Source: Siphonodentalium dalli
Taxonomy: Eukaryota > Mollusca > Scaphopoda > Gadilida > Siphonodentaliidae
Direction of reading: 5' to 3'
DNA length: 64,000 bases
Assembly (NCBI GenBank): GCA_032622095.1
Contig: CP136063.1
Span: 39,222,106-39,286,105 of the forward strand
The translations under genes were made by a program, and so were the position numbers. The notes under the pieces were generated by a model, which saw only the letters and a list, made by a program, of their open reading frames with translations, was not told where the DNA came from and did no database searches. Each line of letters starts with the position of its first letter. Positions within the stretch are counted from its first letter, which is position 1. Positions 18,986-29,123 of this stretch are shown here, piece after piece.

Positions 18986-19640
18986 AAGAACAGTCAAGAA
19001 CCCTACGGTCCTTCACGCCTTCAAGAACCGATATTATGGGGATTTGGTTCTTCGCGCTCTCTAGAACCGAACATTGACTCGCGCGTTTTGAAGAACCAAA
19101 TGAAGAACCAACTTTGTATAACATGAGTTGCGGTTCGTAATAAATGCGTGTCGCCCAAATGGAACAGAACTACGACCTCGTTTTGAGTTTTCAGAACCGC
19201 CATTTTCGATCGCTGATTTTTGTGAGAGGCGATGGAACAAAATCCGACAGAATCGACAAATGAACCGGCCATGTGGAATGCTGGCGATGTGGAGCAATGG
19301 TTGATCGAGTGTCAGACTGCCAGTTGACATCACGTGTTGCTACTTTTGAAGGTGATTATATTAGTTATCTTAATTTATATTTAGGATGTCGGATGTTTTG
19401 TAAAATAATCTCAGTTGAATTTAAATCAGACCTAATTAAAGTAAACTTGAAAGCTTTCAGATTGTAGATCTATGTACTTAATTTACGGTATTGACTATTA
19501 TTACCACTTTAGAGGGCGTTCTCTACAGTTCTTCACGTCGCCAAGAACCGATATTATGGGGATTTGGTTCTTCGCGCTCTCTAGAACACTGACTCACGCG
19601 TTTTGAAGAACCAAATGAAGAACCAAATTTCTATGCTAAA
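18986..19640. repeat. Direct repeat of about 100 bp flanking a possible SAM-like fragment
   Basis: Copies at about 19,016-19,120 and 19,536-19,635 share AAGAACCGATATTATGGGGA, TTGGTTCTTCGCGCTCTCTAG and TTTTGAAGAACCAAATGAAG. They are rich in AAGAACC/GGTTCTT, as is the block at 24.8-25.4 kb. The 415 bp between them hold the plus-strand fragment described separately. Confidence 0.7.
19231..19360 (+). pseudogene. Possible SAM-domain-like exon fragment
   Basis: A plus-strand start at 19,231 reads MEQNPTESTNEPAMWNAGD and then VEQWLIEC before a stop. The W-x4-V-x2-WL spacing is that of the first helix of SAM domains. In another frame the sequence continues SRVATFEGDYISYL, which would suit the following helices, so a frameshift separates the halves. 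A GT after GAAG could be a splice donor. The match is short and read by eye, so chance resemblance is quite possible. Confidence 0.3.
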
Positions 19641-20690
19641 CTGAACTTAAGTGAAACCAAAAATCAAGGCATAAACTTATCACCAAGCCCTCTGACTGGC
19701 CTCAGAGCAGTAATTCATCGACATATCAGCACCGATAGTATTATCATTCTGCTTAGGCCTCATCTGGGAAATATCTGTAGTCTCAAATTAACATTGATTT
19801 TAGTTACTTTTTTCCTTCTTAGAAATTTCTATTACCCCTAATTTGCAGAAGATAAAATGCATAATCAAAGTAACTAATGGGTGAACATCACCAACTGCAA
19901 CTGGGGAACGTCAATGGGATCCTAGGTCTCCCATAGCAGTTGAGGCTTAAGCTGAATGAAGTTCTCAGAGTGTGAATTTGGTGATGCTAGCCTGCTGGGC
20001 AGGATAGTGTCACTAAATTCATGATCTGGGGAACTCATTCTGTAAATGACATACACAATATTGCAAGCGAATATAAAGTCATTAACCCTTTCTGTACTAA
20101 ATAATCATTGACGAGTACATGTAGTTCTCTCAGGAAATATTAAGATAATAAGTTCAACTGGAGAGGTCTTTTATTAGACTGATAGGAATGTTATCAGTAA
20201 TCTAGAAGTAGCATATAGCAACAGTTTTTATATGCAAAATCTCATTATTGGAGAATTATTTATAATAACAACAAAGTTTTACATGTAGGCCCTAATTGCT
20301 GATTGACATAGCATAATAATTATATAATATAGAAATGAGCGGTGCCCGTGTGTCTGCGTGGTATGCATCCATGTCTTGCCATCATCTGTTGTCCGCATGA
20401 TAACTTTAACAGTAGTCAGTAACACAATTTGATGAAACTTAGCACATGGAAGATTTGGATCCATTCAACCATTTCTGGTGGAGTTATGTCCCTTTTCGAA
20501 TTAGAATTTGATGATTATTTTGTTGTCTGGATGTTAACTCAAATTATGATTATCCGATACCTTTCAAATTTACTATGTGGATTAATCACACGAAAATACA
20601 TTGTCAAACAAAGCCACCTTATTTGGGAACTTGTGGCCTTTTATTAACCCTGCCTTGGCTGGAGCTTCCTAAAATTTTGCGAAAAACATG
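19641..20690. other. Non-coding; dispersed repeat sequence
   Basis: The stretch near 20,430-20,500 (ATGAAACTTAGCACATGGAA, CATTTCTGGTGGAGTTATG) resembles a dispersed repeat I associate with bivalve genomes, recalled and not checked. 19,965-20,050 (AATTTGGTGATGCTAGCC) is related to 22,640-22,840. The short ORFs here have no domain. Confidence 0.4.
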
Positions 20691-20694
20691 TGTG

Positions 20695-20845
20695 CCAATG
20701 CATTCTCTTATATATGTGAGTCTCTCATATGAGATGCTTATTAAGAGAATGCATGATCCTAACAATATTTACCATGACTATAAGCCAGTGTATTCTCTGG
20801 TATATGCGAGGCTGCATATGGGAGACTCGCATATATAAGAGAATT
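20695..20845. mobile_element. Foldback hairpin element, about 150 bp
   Basis: ATTCTCTTATATATGTGAGTC and CTCATATG on the left match the inverse of CATATGGGAGACTCGCATATA and TAAGAGAAT on the right, and internal half-sites AAGAGAATGC and GTATTCTCT also pair. No coding content. This is probably a small palindromic MITE. Confidence 0.55.
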
Positions 20846-21345
20846 CCTGTCACATGATCTTTAATTCTGCATCTGCTGTGCCGATCCCATCATGGAAGGG
20901 ATATTGAAGCCACAGCCCGGTTTGTGCTCCATGATAGAAATAATATTATTAGCTTCAGAATTTTTCCAAGTATCGAAATAGTTCGATATATATCTTAACT
21001 ACCTTTCTACGAACATTTTGTAACCCAAAAAGACGCATCGAAGTAATGAAAAATACAACTGTGAGTCTGTGAATACCGTGTTAGGGTCCCAAACACAAAA
21101 CAGCCATTTACACGAAATGGAACAAAAAAGAACGTTCCATGGTACTCTACTCCTGATATGGTAGCAATAAAGAGCGTTTATCTTACTTCTGGCGAAAGTT
21201 GAAAATGGCTGAGAAATGGCTGTGACTTTGGCAAAGTGTTTTTCAGAGCATATGAAGCCGGTGCATCAATAGTTTTGGCAGTTCGAATGAGCCATTTACG
21301 TTTAAGGCCCTGAGTCCTTTAATGAGATATTATTTTTTATTTGTA
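20846..21345. other. Non-coding; nothing recognised
   Basis: No domain-bearing frame or repeat was found. It ends in a pyrimidine-rich tract with TATTTGTAG at 21,346, a plausible splice acceptor for the next feature. Confidence 0.4.
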
Positions 21346-21346
21346 G

Positions 21347-21620
21347 ATGTCCAACGTGTCAGGTCAGATTCAAAGACCGGTTATCCCTGAAACGTGATCA
21401 GTTGCTGCATATAGACAAGAACCGTGTCAAATTACGTAACTTTTGTGACTATGTGTGCCGGCGATCTGTTTCATTGAGATGTCATTTTGGAAAGATATCG
21501 CCCATCTAGCGGAGCTGTCTTCAAATGTGATGTGTGTCCATTCGAGATGATTGATGAAAATATATTTAGTAGACAATTTCATTCTGAAGATTCACAAAGG
21601 AATGTAGTTGGAATCTAAAT
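21347..21620 (+). pseudogene. Decayed exon of an irregular zinc-finger protein
   Basis: After an acceptor-like TTTATTTGTAG, the frame from 21,348 reads CPTCQVRFKDRLSLKRDQLL, then a second unit NFCDYVCRRSVSLRCHF, and stops at 21,507. One base out of frame, 21,502-21,620 gives KCDVCPFEMIDENIFSRQFH. The Cys pairs, Phe/Leu spacing and RSVSLRCH pattern resemble the irregular C2H2 fingers of PRDM or REST-like proteins rather than the TGD-linker fingers elsewhere in this window. Final His residues are missing or displaced, so it is probably a remnant of an unrelated finger gene. Confidence 0.5.
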
Positions 21621-23772
21621 GCAGAGAGGTCAGATGAAACCGTGTTAACAGAGAACTCTGATATTCAAAATAAGAATGAACGACAATGTGACCTTCAAAA
21701 TAAGGATGAGAAACACTTTTACGTTCCCCGCTCTAAACATGTCAGCTATGAAACTGTGGACCAGCATTGTTACCAGAGTAGTCAGATAAAGTCCCATTCT
21801 TTCTATTAAAACGTCAAGGAATGTGAATGCTGAGGGCGTCGGATGGGAGCGACTTCAGAATATCTTACCAGTTGTCATACAAATACAAAAGTTTAATGTT
21901 TTCTCAAATCTCACTATTTGGTGCAACTGTATGGCTCAATAAGCTAATTCGCACTATTGACATATTCGTGATTTGTATATATGGTCTTTGTGATATATGA
22001 CACGACTACTATGTTGCAAAGTGAAATATCAAGATTCAATTGAGCTATTGATATATTCCACCTTATTTTTTTTCTGGGACTAATCAGAACAAGCTATGTG
22101 TATGTTCTGGTTTTCGCGCACACGAGGCATGCGTTTGTTTATTAGTCTCTTGCGAGAAGTCTGAACTATCGAGGAAAATAACAAATGGATTCATTTGGAG
22201 TGGCATCTTCCGGAACCATATACACTCAAATCTGTGTACACGAATGTCATGTTCCCAAATAATTAGGTCTGGTTTAATTTGTGCATATCATTTGTTGACT
22301 TTCTGAATGGACATTTTGCATCAGTAGTTGCACTTATATTGTGGCTTGACATTGGTTGTTAATGTATACACATCGCACCGTCGCTATTTGATACTATTCT
22401 AGCTGCTGTGTTCATTTTCTAACAACTGTTTGGCGTTGTTGAAACGGGTAATAATTTATTAATATTATTGGAAAGAACCGGGAAATCGTATGATGAAGTC
22501 AACACGTGTCGCATATTTCTAAAACGTCCAGAAAATATGCATCAAGATGATTCTGACTACTCCCAGAGAAAATTTAAATGGTACTAGGGTGAAGTGTTTC
22601 CAGGCAGCTAAATACGGTGCCGGTCATTTGCAGAATGAAGTCCCTAAAGGGTGCATTTAGTGATGGAACCCACATAGCAGGCTAGCATAACCAAATTTAC
22701 CCTCTGAGGACATCATAGCTGATCAATTCCTAAACAGAATGAGTCCCATTGGATGAATTTGGTGATGCTAGCCCACTATGAGGGGTAGCATCACTAAACT
22801 CACCCTCTGGTGACCTCATTCTTCAAAATGTCCAGCACATTATTTTGAGGCCTGATAAATTCTCATTAATATCCCATTTAACATCAAATGGTAATTCAGT
22901 TGGTCACTAAACTCATGATTTATCGCAAATAGATACATAAACTAATTTCCAACATGACATTTGGGGTTCTAAACACCTCAACAAAAGTAAGTCCCCCCTA
23001 ATATATTTGTTAATATGTTATGAAATATGAGATGGATTTTGACGAAACATCATTCAATTGTTTTGTGGTATCTGGTTCAGAGCCTGCAGTGTACGAGACA
23101 AGGTCTTGTGGGTTATGTTATGACCGACTGAGCACAAATTGATTGGAAGAGTGGTGCTTTTCAAAAGCTGCAAAACAAGTTGCTACTGGCTGTAAATGTG
23201 GTCCAAAAGTGACACTTATCCACGATAACATGCGTGTTATCTTCGGGACCCAATGTGCCCACTGCATACCCAGGCCATTCAGGCTAACCGCATTAATTTG
23301 GAAAGACACCTTGCAGTAATGCAGTTACATGCTGTGGACGACACAGAGTTATTGGAATCAGTCTATTTGAAGCCCTTTTTCAGTAAACCATATAGGCATT
23401 GAGGTACCAACAGATAAGGATGTTTCAAGCCCGTGCGAGAAATGGGAGGGGGCAACAGCACAACCGAATGACTGATCACTCTATCTGTGTTTTTGCAACT
23501 TTTTTAAAGTGGCCCTTTTCCATTCAATTCATGCTCACTCAGCCATATGTTACCTCACCGCATAGTGCTTATATCACACTTGATGTCTCTGGTACCTCAA
23601 GTCATTCAGAGATTTTCATCAAAATCCATCCAATATCTCATAAAATATTACCGAATATATTAGGGAGGGACTTTCTTTTTTTGAGGCGTTTACAACAAAA
23701 TTGGCAAGGGAATGATGGTGAATTTATAAATATCTTTCAAAATTTCACGTTTAAAACAAAACCATAAATAGA
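21621..23772. other. Non-coding, with one dispersed repeat; no gene recognised
   Basis: 22,630-22,840 holds a repeat with inverted halves around GATGCTAGCCCACT and GTAGCATCACTAAACTCA, related to 19,965-20,050. The frames 23,118-23,309 and 23,399-23,767 have no recognisable motif. Confidence 0.4.
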
Positions 23773-23925
23773 GGATCTCACATGAGTTTCTATTTTATAC
23801 GGAATTTATCAACCGAGTTCACTAAATTCGATTTGAGCCGAGGTTTACCGAGGCTCAAATTGAATTTAGAGGACGAGGTTGATAAATTACGTATAAAATA
23901 GGACGAGTGTGAGATACCTTTTATC
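23773..23925. mobile_element. Foldback hairpin element, about 150 bp
   Basis: GATCTCACATGAGTTTCTAT, TTTATACGGAATTTATCAACC and TTCGATTTGAGCC are repeated in inverse as GGCTCAAATTGAA, GGTTGATAAATTACGTATAAA and GAGTGTGAGAT. The arms of about 65 bp surround a loop of about 12 bp. Confidence 0.75.
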
Positions 23926-24194
23926 ACATGATCAAATAAACCCGAAGCAACGCGAAATATTCATCGAAAACAACAATCATAAACTACAGCGATCGCAAGT
24001 TATTTGAAGAACGGCGTGACGTCATCGCACGCGCTGATATTAAACGTGTCTATTACCGATAATTATGAAACTGATTTTATGGCCAAATTATGTGATAAAT
24101 GAGATTATTGATCCACTGAAAAAATTGTTTGTCCTAAAATATTTATTTTAATGTGACAAATAAATCGACAAGCTACAAATATGGTCTGCTATCC

Positions 24195-24606
24195 TTAAAG
24201 GTACTCAATCCGATCCGATGCTCCTAAATTACTATTTCTTTGGCTTCGGGGGTAAAAAAATATTCAATTCTAGTCGAGGAAGCCATCCATCAAACCTCAG
24301 ATTGATTAGATATCGATGTTTGAAATGTGCTGTTTATATGTGTTTTGTGGTCCAATCTTTTCTTGTTAATAGTTACAACTTGATTTTAGATTTATCCATC
24401 TTACAACTGCAATTTGTCCGTTTTTAGCGCATCGTCGTCGAAAAGATTGGACCACAAACAATAGAAACAGCACATTTGAAACATCGATATCTAATCAATC
24501 TGAGCTTTGAGATGGGTGGGTTCCTCGACTCGAATCAAATATTTTTTACACCCAAAGCCAAAGAAATAATAACTTAGAAGCATCTGATCGGATTGGGTTT
24601 CTTTAA
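24195..24606. mobile_element. TTAA-flanked foldback element, 412 bp (second TTAA family)
   Basis: The element is flanked by TTAA at 24,195-24,198 and 24,603-24,606. Inverted arms of about 160 bp share CAATCCGAT, TATTTCTTTGGCTT, AGATTGATTAGATATCGATG and TTGTGGTCCAATCTTTTC around an 85-bp centre. The tips differ from the main MITE family, so this is a separate non-autonomous family using the same target. Adjacent 23,926-24,194 shows nothing. Confidence 0.75.
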
Positions 24607-24770
24607 AATACTGAATTCTTAAACATATTGTGCCAAAATTCCACCTGACTATATGTAGAATATTTTTCAAGTTTAATGAATAAATGATTATCTTTATGCA
24701 ACATTTTTCTTCTGATTCACCTGTACACAGAATGAAATGCATTTTCAGTGCTGATAATGCAATCTCTGTT

Positions 24771-25395
24771 ACTAGAACCAACTGGTTCTTGGGCATGTAT
24801 CCAACAAGGAACCAAATTTATTCTAAATGAAGAACCAATGGTTCTTCAGGGAAGGGAGGAGGGGAAATTGGTTCTTGGGGAAGAACCAAACTGGAACCAA
24901 CGAAGAACCAGGGATTGGTTCTTGAGGGAGAACCAATGAAGAACCATTTGGTTCTTGGGATGAAGAACCAAATTTTAATCATGAAGAACCTATTGGTTCC
25001 GCCTGGAGGACAAACTTGAAGAACCAAATTTGGTTCTTCAATTTTCTCTGTGAGGAACCATTATTACTCTTGAAGAACCAAATTATTATTCCTGAAGAAC
25101 CAAATGGTTCCACATGAAGAACCAATTATATCAACGAAGAACCAAATATTCAGTCGTGGAGAACCAACTGGTTCTGCGGTGTATAAATAATGAAGAGCCA
25201 AATGGTTCTAGATTTGGTTCTTAATAGTCACAATAATGAGGAACCAAATGGTTCTTGGTTTGGTTCCCGATAAACCCAAATCTGAAGAACCAAATGGTTC
25301 TAGGTCCCCTGAAGAACCAGTTGGTTCTTCATTTGGTTCCGCCTGGAGGACAAGTGGGGAACCAATGAAGAACCATTGGGTTCCAATTTTTTCTA
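24771..25395. repeat. AAGAACCA/TGGTTCTT palindrome-rich block
   Basis: Dozens of AAGAACCAA and TTGGTTCTT words alternate in both orientations, often adjacent as GAACCAAATGGTTC or GAACCAACTGGTTC, forming nested short hairpins over about 620 bp. GCCTGGAGGACAA occurs twice (25,003 and 25,339). The 19.0 and 19.55 kb repeats use the same words. Short frames on both strands are by-products. Confidence 0.75.
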
Positions 25396-26083
25396 AGAGT
25401 GTATAGGCCCAAATAAATATACCATAAGATGGACTCAATCATTGACAGTTAAAATTGGATGGAAGTAAAGAAGTGTTGGGTATTTGCACTAAGTAAGCGC
25501 AATTGCTTTACGCTTAAGAGAACATATATGTATGCAAATAAATAATAAATGTAAAAAAGACTCCCATGCGATTTGCTCTAAACTCAAATTAACTCATGTC
25601 ATAAAACATAACTCAAACATAGGTGAGGACTCCACCCAGATCCCATACTAAGATGGATATTCAGACTGAGGAAACCAGTTGGGGTTAGGTACATGTATTT
25701 GCTTAAGCATAATTCATTTCAATTACGCTTAAGTGATTTACGCTTAAGTGCAATTAGCTAATATAAAATGTGAAAATGGCTTCCCATAAGTTAATGCAAT
25801 TCAAAATGTTACCATGGGCGCATGATAATATACTATGAGATGGACTCAATCATTCACAATCCGAGGGGAGTAAGGGACAGACTTGTGTAACAGTGCAATG
25901 TGCCTGTGCATGGAGTTGCGGTGCAGTTACACATATATAAGTTTTATTTGAATGCCGGTGAGCTACAATATGATTACAAGATATGTCCCCAAAAGAAGTC
26001 AATAATTATGAAACTTATCTCCATATGATAATGACTTCCTGTATATGGGAGGCCCTTTTCACATTTGTTATTTTTGATGGATA
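25396..26083. other. Non-coding 3' flank of the zinc-finger gene
   Basis: A GCTTAAG/ATTTACGCTTAAGTGCAAT motif is repeated near 25,500 and 25,700-25,760. The pair CATAAGATGGACTCAATCATT (25,423) and ACTATGAGATGGACTCAATC (25,832) suggests a local duplication. No gene is visible. Confidence 0.45.
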
Positions 26084-26890
26084 TTAATCTCCGATGTGGA
26101 TTCTTTTATGTCTCGCCAAGTTGCCCGAATGATTAAATGATTTCCCGCATATATCACAGCAGTAAGGCATATCTCCGGTGTGGATTCTCTTATGTGTCAC
26201 AAAGTTGCTCGATCGATAAAATGATTTCCCACATATATCGCAATGGTAAGGCTGATCTCCGGTGTGGATCCTCTTATGCATCACCAAGTGGCCAGATTGA
26301 GTAAATGATTCATTGCATATATCACAATGGTGAGGCTTATATCCTGTATGGATTCTCTTATGCATCACCAAGTGGCTCGATCGATTAAATGATTTCCCGC
26401 ATATATTACATTGGTAAGGCTGATCTCCGGTGTGGATTATCTTATGCGCCACCATGTTGCTCGATCGATTAAATGATTTCCCGCATATATCACAATTGTA
26501 AGGCTTATCTCCAGTGTGGATTATCTTATGCATCAACAAGTCGCTCAATGTATTAAATGATTTCTCGCATATATCACAATGGTAAGGTTTATCTCCGGTG
26601 TGGATTCTCTTATGCATCACTAAGTTGCTCGATCGATTAAATGATTTTCCGCATATGTCACAGTGGTCAGGCTGATCTCCCGTGTGGATTCTCCTATGTG
26701 CCACCAAGTTGCTCGATCGAGTAAATGATTTCCCACATATATCACAATGGTAAGGCTTATCTCCGGTGTGGATTCTCTTATGTCTGGCCAAGTTGCCCGA
26801 CTGCGTGAACAGTTTCCCACATACGTCACAATTATGTCCTCTATTCCCTGTGTTAGTGGTCTCATGGACATTCATGCTAGAATCTCCCAT
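26084..26890 (-). CDS. C2H2 zinc-finger protein, 9 fingers, apparently intact
   Basis: The protein is 268 residues if it starts at 26,890 (MGDSSMNVHETTNTGNRGHNC). The frame stays open to an upstream ATG at 26,989, but the paralogue at 16,936 aligns from MGDS, so I chose that start. Nine fingers follow a short N-terminal arm. All have C-x2-C-x12-H-x3-H spacing and TGD-type linkers (TGDKPYHC, TGDQPYQC). Helix segments vary between fingers (TQSGNLA, TRSSNLV, NTLSDLL, NRSSHLV, TQSGHLV, NHSGNLA), as expected for a sequence-specific nuclear DNA-binding protein. No KRAB, SCAN, BTB or other effector domain is encoded in this exon, so an upstream exon could exist. It ends HKRIHIGD then TAA right after finger 9. 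It is the only finger array of this size here without a stop or frameshift, and the broken copies at 11.0-17.0 and 17.6 kb are its paralogues. Confidence 0.8.
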   Translation of the reverse strand: MGDSSMNVHETTNTGNRGHNCDVCGKLFTQSGNLARHKRIHTGDKPYHCDICGKSFTRSSNLVAHRRIHTGDQPDHCDICGKSFNRSSNLVMHKRIHTGDKPYHCDICEKSFNTLSDLLMHKIIHTGDKPYNCDICGKSFNRSSNMVAHKIIHTGDQPYQCNICGKSFNRSSHLVMHKRIHTGYKPHHCDICNESFTQSGHLVMHKRIHTGDQPYHCDICGKSFYRSSNFVTHKRIHTGDMPYCCDICGKSFNHSGNLARHKRIHIGD

Positions 26891-27212
26891 CCTGTGGAAT
26901 GTCCGAGATATACCTATGTGTATCTGATTAAGCGACAGTCTATATAGATATAAATCTGATCTAATTTGAATCGAATTCCATTGACACAATGTTACAATGA
27001 AGAGTCACGAATCATTCGATCGATTTTCACGTCCAACAAAGGACGATGGAAATCCCGAATTATGTTGTTGAATCGCGTCCCGTTACGTGGTTTCGTTCAG
27101 TAGAACCATTTACAAAACGATTGAAATTCATATTCAAATTCTAAGTTTTATTGTAATAACATCCAAACTAACAACAATGACCAGCACAGAACAAACAAAT
27201 GTAGTGTCGCCA
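26891..27212. repeat. Duplicated upstream flank of the zinc-finger gene, copy B
   Basis: Homologous to 16,937-17,270. It lies directly upstream of the intact minus-strand gene and is therefore the most likely place for its promoter or 5' UTR, but no specific element can be assigned. Confidence 0.75.
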
Positions 27213-27743
27213 TTAAAGGTGGATTATCTCTTTGTAAACATGTATTATATAGTTACCGGGGTATAGAATATTAGATTTGAATCGAAGACTCCTGTCCGGA
27301 AATGCTTCTATCGATTAATATTAATTTTATTTCGAATATTTTCTGGTCTAAAAAGGTGTGTTTGTTCAGCTAACGAACAATAGTGGTTACTGTTAACAGA
27401 GACCAGAAATTATATTGTGCAATTTTGTCACAAATAAACGTTAATTATACTCATTATCGCCGCTTATATCTGTGGAACAAAACAATACAAACAACCAATC
27501 TGTGGCATTTGACATTCGTTGCGTAGCCGTAGGAACAGCCCAGTGCTCTATATCGCAATTCGGTCTCATCCGAATGGTCGGTTCTAAAAATAGTAACATA
27601 AACGGGCCCGATTTAATATTCGAAATAAAATCAATATTAATTGATAGAAGCTTTACCGGACATAGGTCTTCAGTTCATGTCTATTATTTTATACCCACGC
27701 AACTATTTAAAATTTGTTATTTAAAGAGATAATCCATCTTTAA
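27213..27743. mobile_element. Complete TTAA-flanked MITE, 531 bp (copy 3)
   Basis: TTAA at both ends (27,213 and 27,740) and long imperfect inverted arms. On the plus strand it carries an 86-codon frame (27,472-27,732) similar to the minus-strand frame of the 59.3-kb copy. The insertion splits the duplicated upstream flank, so it came after that duplication or is unique to this copy. Confidence 0.85.
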
Positions 27744-28520
27744 AGATTGATTTATTTGTATATTTTAGAACAGACAATTTGGGTGATACATGTACCTTAG
27801 GCCTATAGCGATATAGAACATTAGGCTGTCCAGATTGATTCGTTTTAGTGTTGTATTCCTTAGTTATAAGCGATGATGAGTATAATTAATGCTTATTTGT
27901 GACAAAATGACACCATAAAGTTTCTGGTCCATGTTAACAGTAACCATTATAGTCCGTTAGCTAAACAACCACACTTTTTTATGGAGCCCCGGAGGTGACA
28001 TCCGAATTTTTTTTTTAAGTCATGGCCACGAGAATATGAAGTCGTTGCCACGAGCAAATGAAGTCGTGGCCACGATAATATGAGGTCGTGGCCACGAGAC
28101 TACGAAGTCGTGGTCACGAGACTACGAAGTCGTGGCCACGAGAATAAAGTCGTGGTCACGAGCATAAAGTCGTGGCCACGAGCATAAAGTCGTGGCCACG
28201 AGAATAAAGTCGTGGCCACGAGAATAAAGTCGTGGCCACGAGCATAAAGTCGTGGTCACGAGAATAATGTCGTGGCCACGAGAATATGGTCGTGGCCACG
28301 AGAATATAGTCGTGGCCACAAGCATATGAAGTCGTGGCCACGAGAACATGAAGTCGTGGCCACGACCTTATTCTCGTGGCCACGACTTCATAGTCTCGTA
28401 GCAACGACTTCATATTCTCGTGGCCACGACTTTATTCTCGACTTAAAAAAAACTTTCGGATGTCACCTCCGGGGCTCCATACTTTTTAGACCAGATAATA
28501 TTGGAAATTAATACCTGACT
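27744..28520. mobile_element. Diverged MITE fragment hosting a foldback element
   Basis: 27,770-27,980 and 28,481-28,515 together match the interior and right arm of the TTAA MITE family (TATAAGCGATGATGAGTATA, TGACAAAATGACACC, AGTTTCTGGTC, TTTTAGACCAGATAATATT). The 500 bp between them are a separate insertion. Confidence 0.75.
27981..28480. mobile_element. Foldback element filled with a CGTGGCCACG minisatellite, 500 bp
   Basis: Perfect 26-bp inverted ends (ATGGAGCCCCGGAGGTGACA, then TCCGAA) lie at 27,981-28,006 and 28,455-28,480. The host sequence ACTTTTT is present on both sides and fits a 7-8-bp target duplication. The interior is about 16 units of roughly 20 bp (CGTGGCCACGAGAATAAAGT) plus a shorter block in the opposite orientation after about 28,360, so the whole can fold on itself. 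No transposase is present. Confidence 0.8.
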
Positions 28521-28800
28521 TGATTTATTTATCATAACGGTACTACATTGATTACGTCAGTACGTATGGACAACGTGGACACGTCCATCTGTCAACTGAA
28601 AAATTATGTTGTTTCATGTCACTGCCAACATATAAGAATGAAGTAAATTTGTGATCCACATCTTTGCAAATTAGGTGCCCCTCTGCACCTTATCTCTAAT
28701 CTGATGGTACAACGTTGGTAACTTTGCACAACATAATTATATTCCTCATATCAAGGAGATGCCCGTCGAGGCGTGTATACAAAACTATTTTCATAACAAA
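28521..28800. repeat. Continuation of the duplicated zinc-finger upstream flank, copy B
   Basis: Matches 17,345-17,595 (CTACATTGATTACGT, ATATCAAGGAGATGCCC, AAAACTATTTTCATAACA), resuming after the inserted MITEs. Confidence 0.7.
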
Positions 28801-28875
28801 TATATTCCCCGCCTTCCACCTTGACCATTGCGGTTTCTGGATACAACGGAATTACTTTGACAAGCTTACTTTACA

Positions 28876-29045
28876 GCAGACAATTAGATTCCGCATATAT
28901 ATAAACACCACATATTCGAGGAAGTCTGAATATATAAGTTATAAGTTCGGAGGAAATTGACGGCAAAAATGTTCACTTGGGTGACTCTCCACGACACCAC
29001 ACTACATACCAGACAGTACTCAATACCAACCTAATTTGGTTACAT
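28876..29045. repeat. Local repeat, partner at 30,420-30,590
   Basis: Both copies share GACAATTAGATTC, GAAGTCTGAATATATAAGTT, TTCGGAGGAAATTGAC and CACACTRCATACCAGACAGT, and both lead into CTAATTTGGTTACATA. The second copy lies inside a TTAA foldback. Confidence 0.75.
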
Positions 29046-29123
29046 ACAAAACTATTTCCATAACAAAAATAGTACACGCTCCCTCCATCTTGACCCTCGG
29101 TTTCTGACTACAACAGAATTACT

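Noticed and set aside
28122-28511. Overlapping SWPR/HDFILVATT-rich ORFs
   Set aside because: They are translations of the CGTGGCCACG minisatellite in several frames on both strands.
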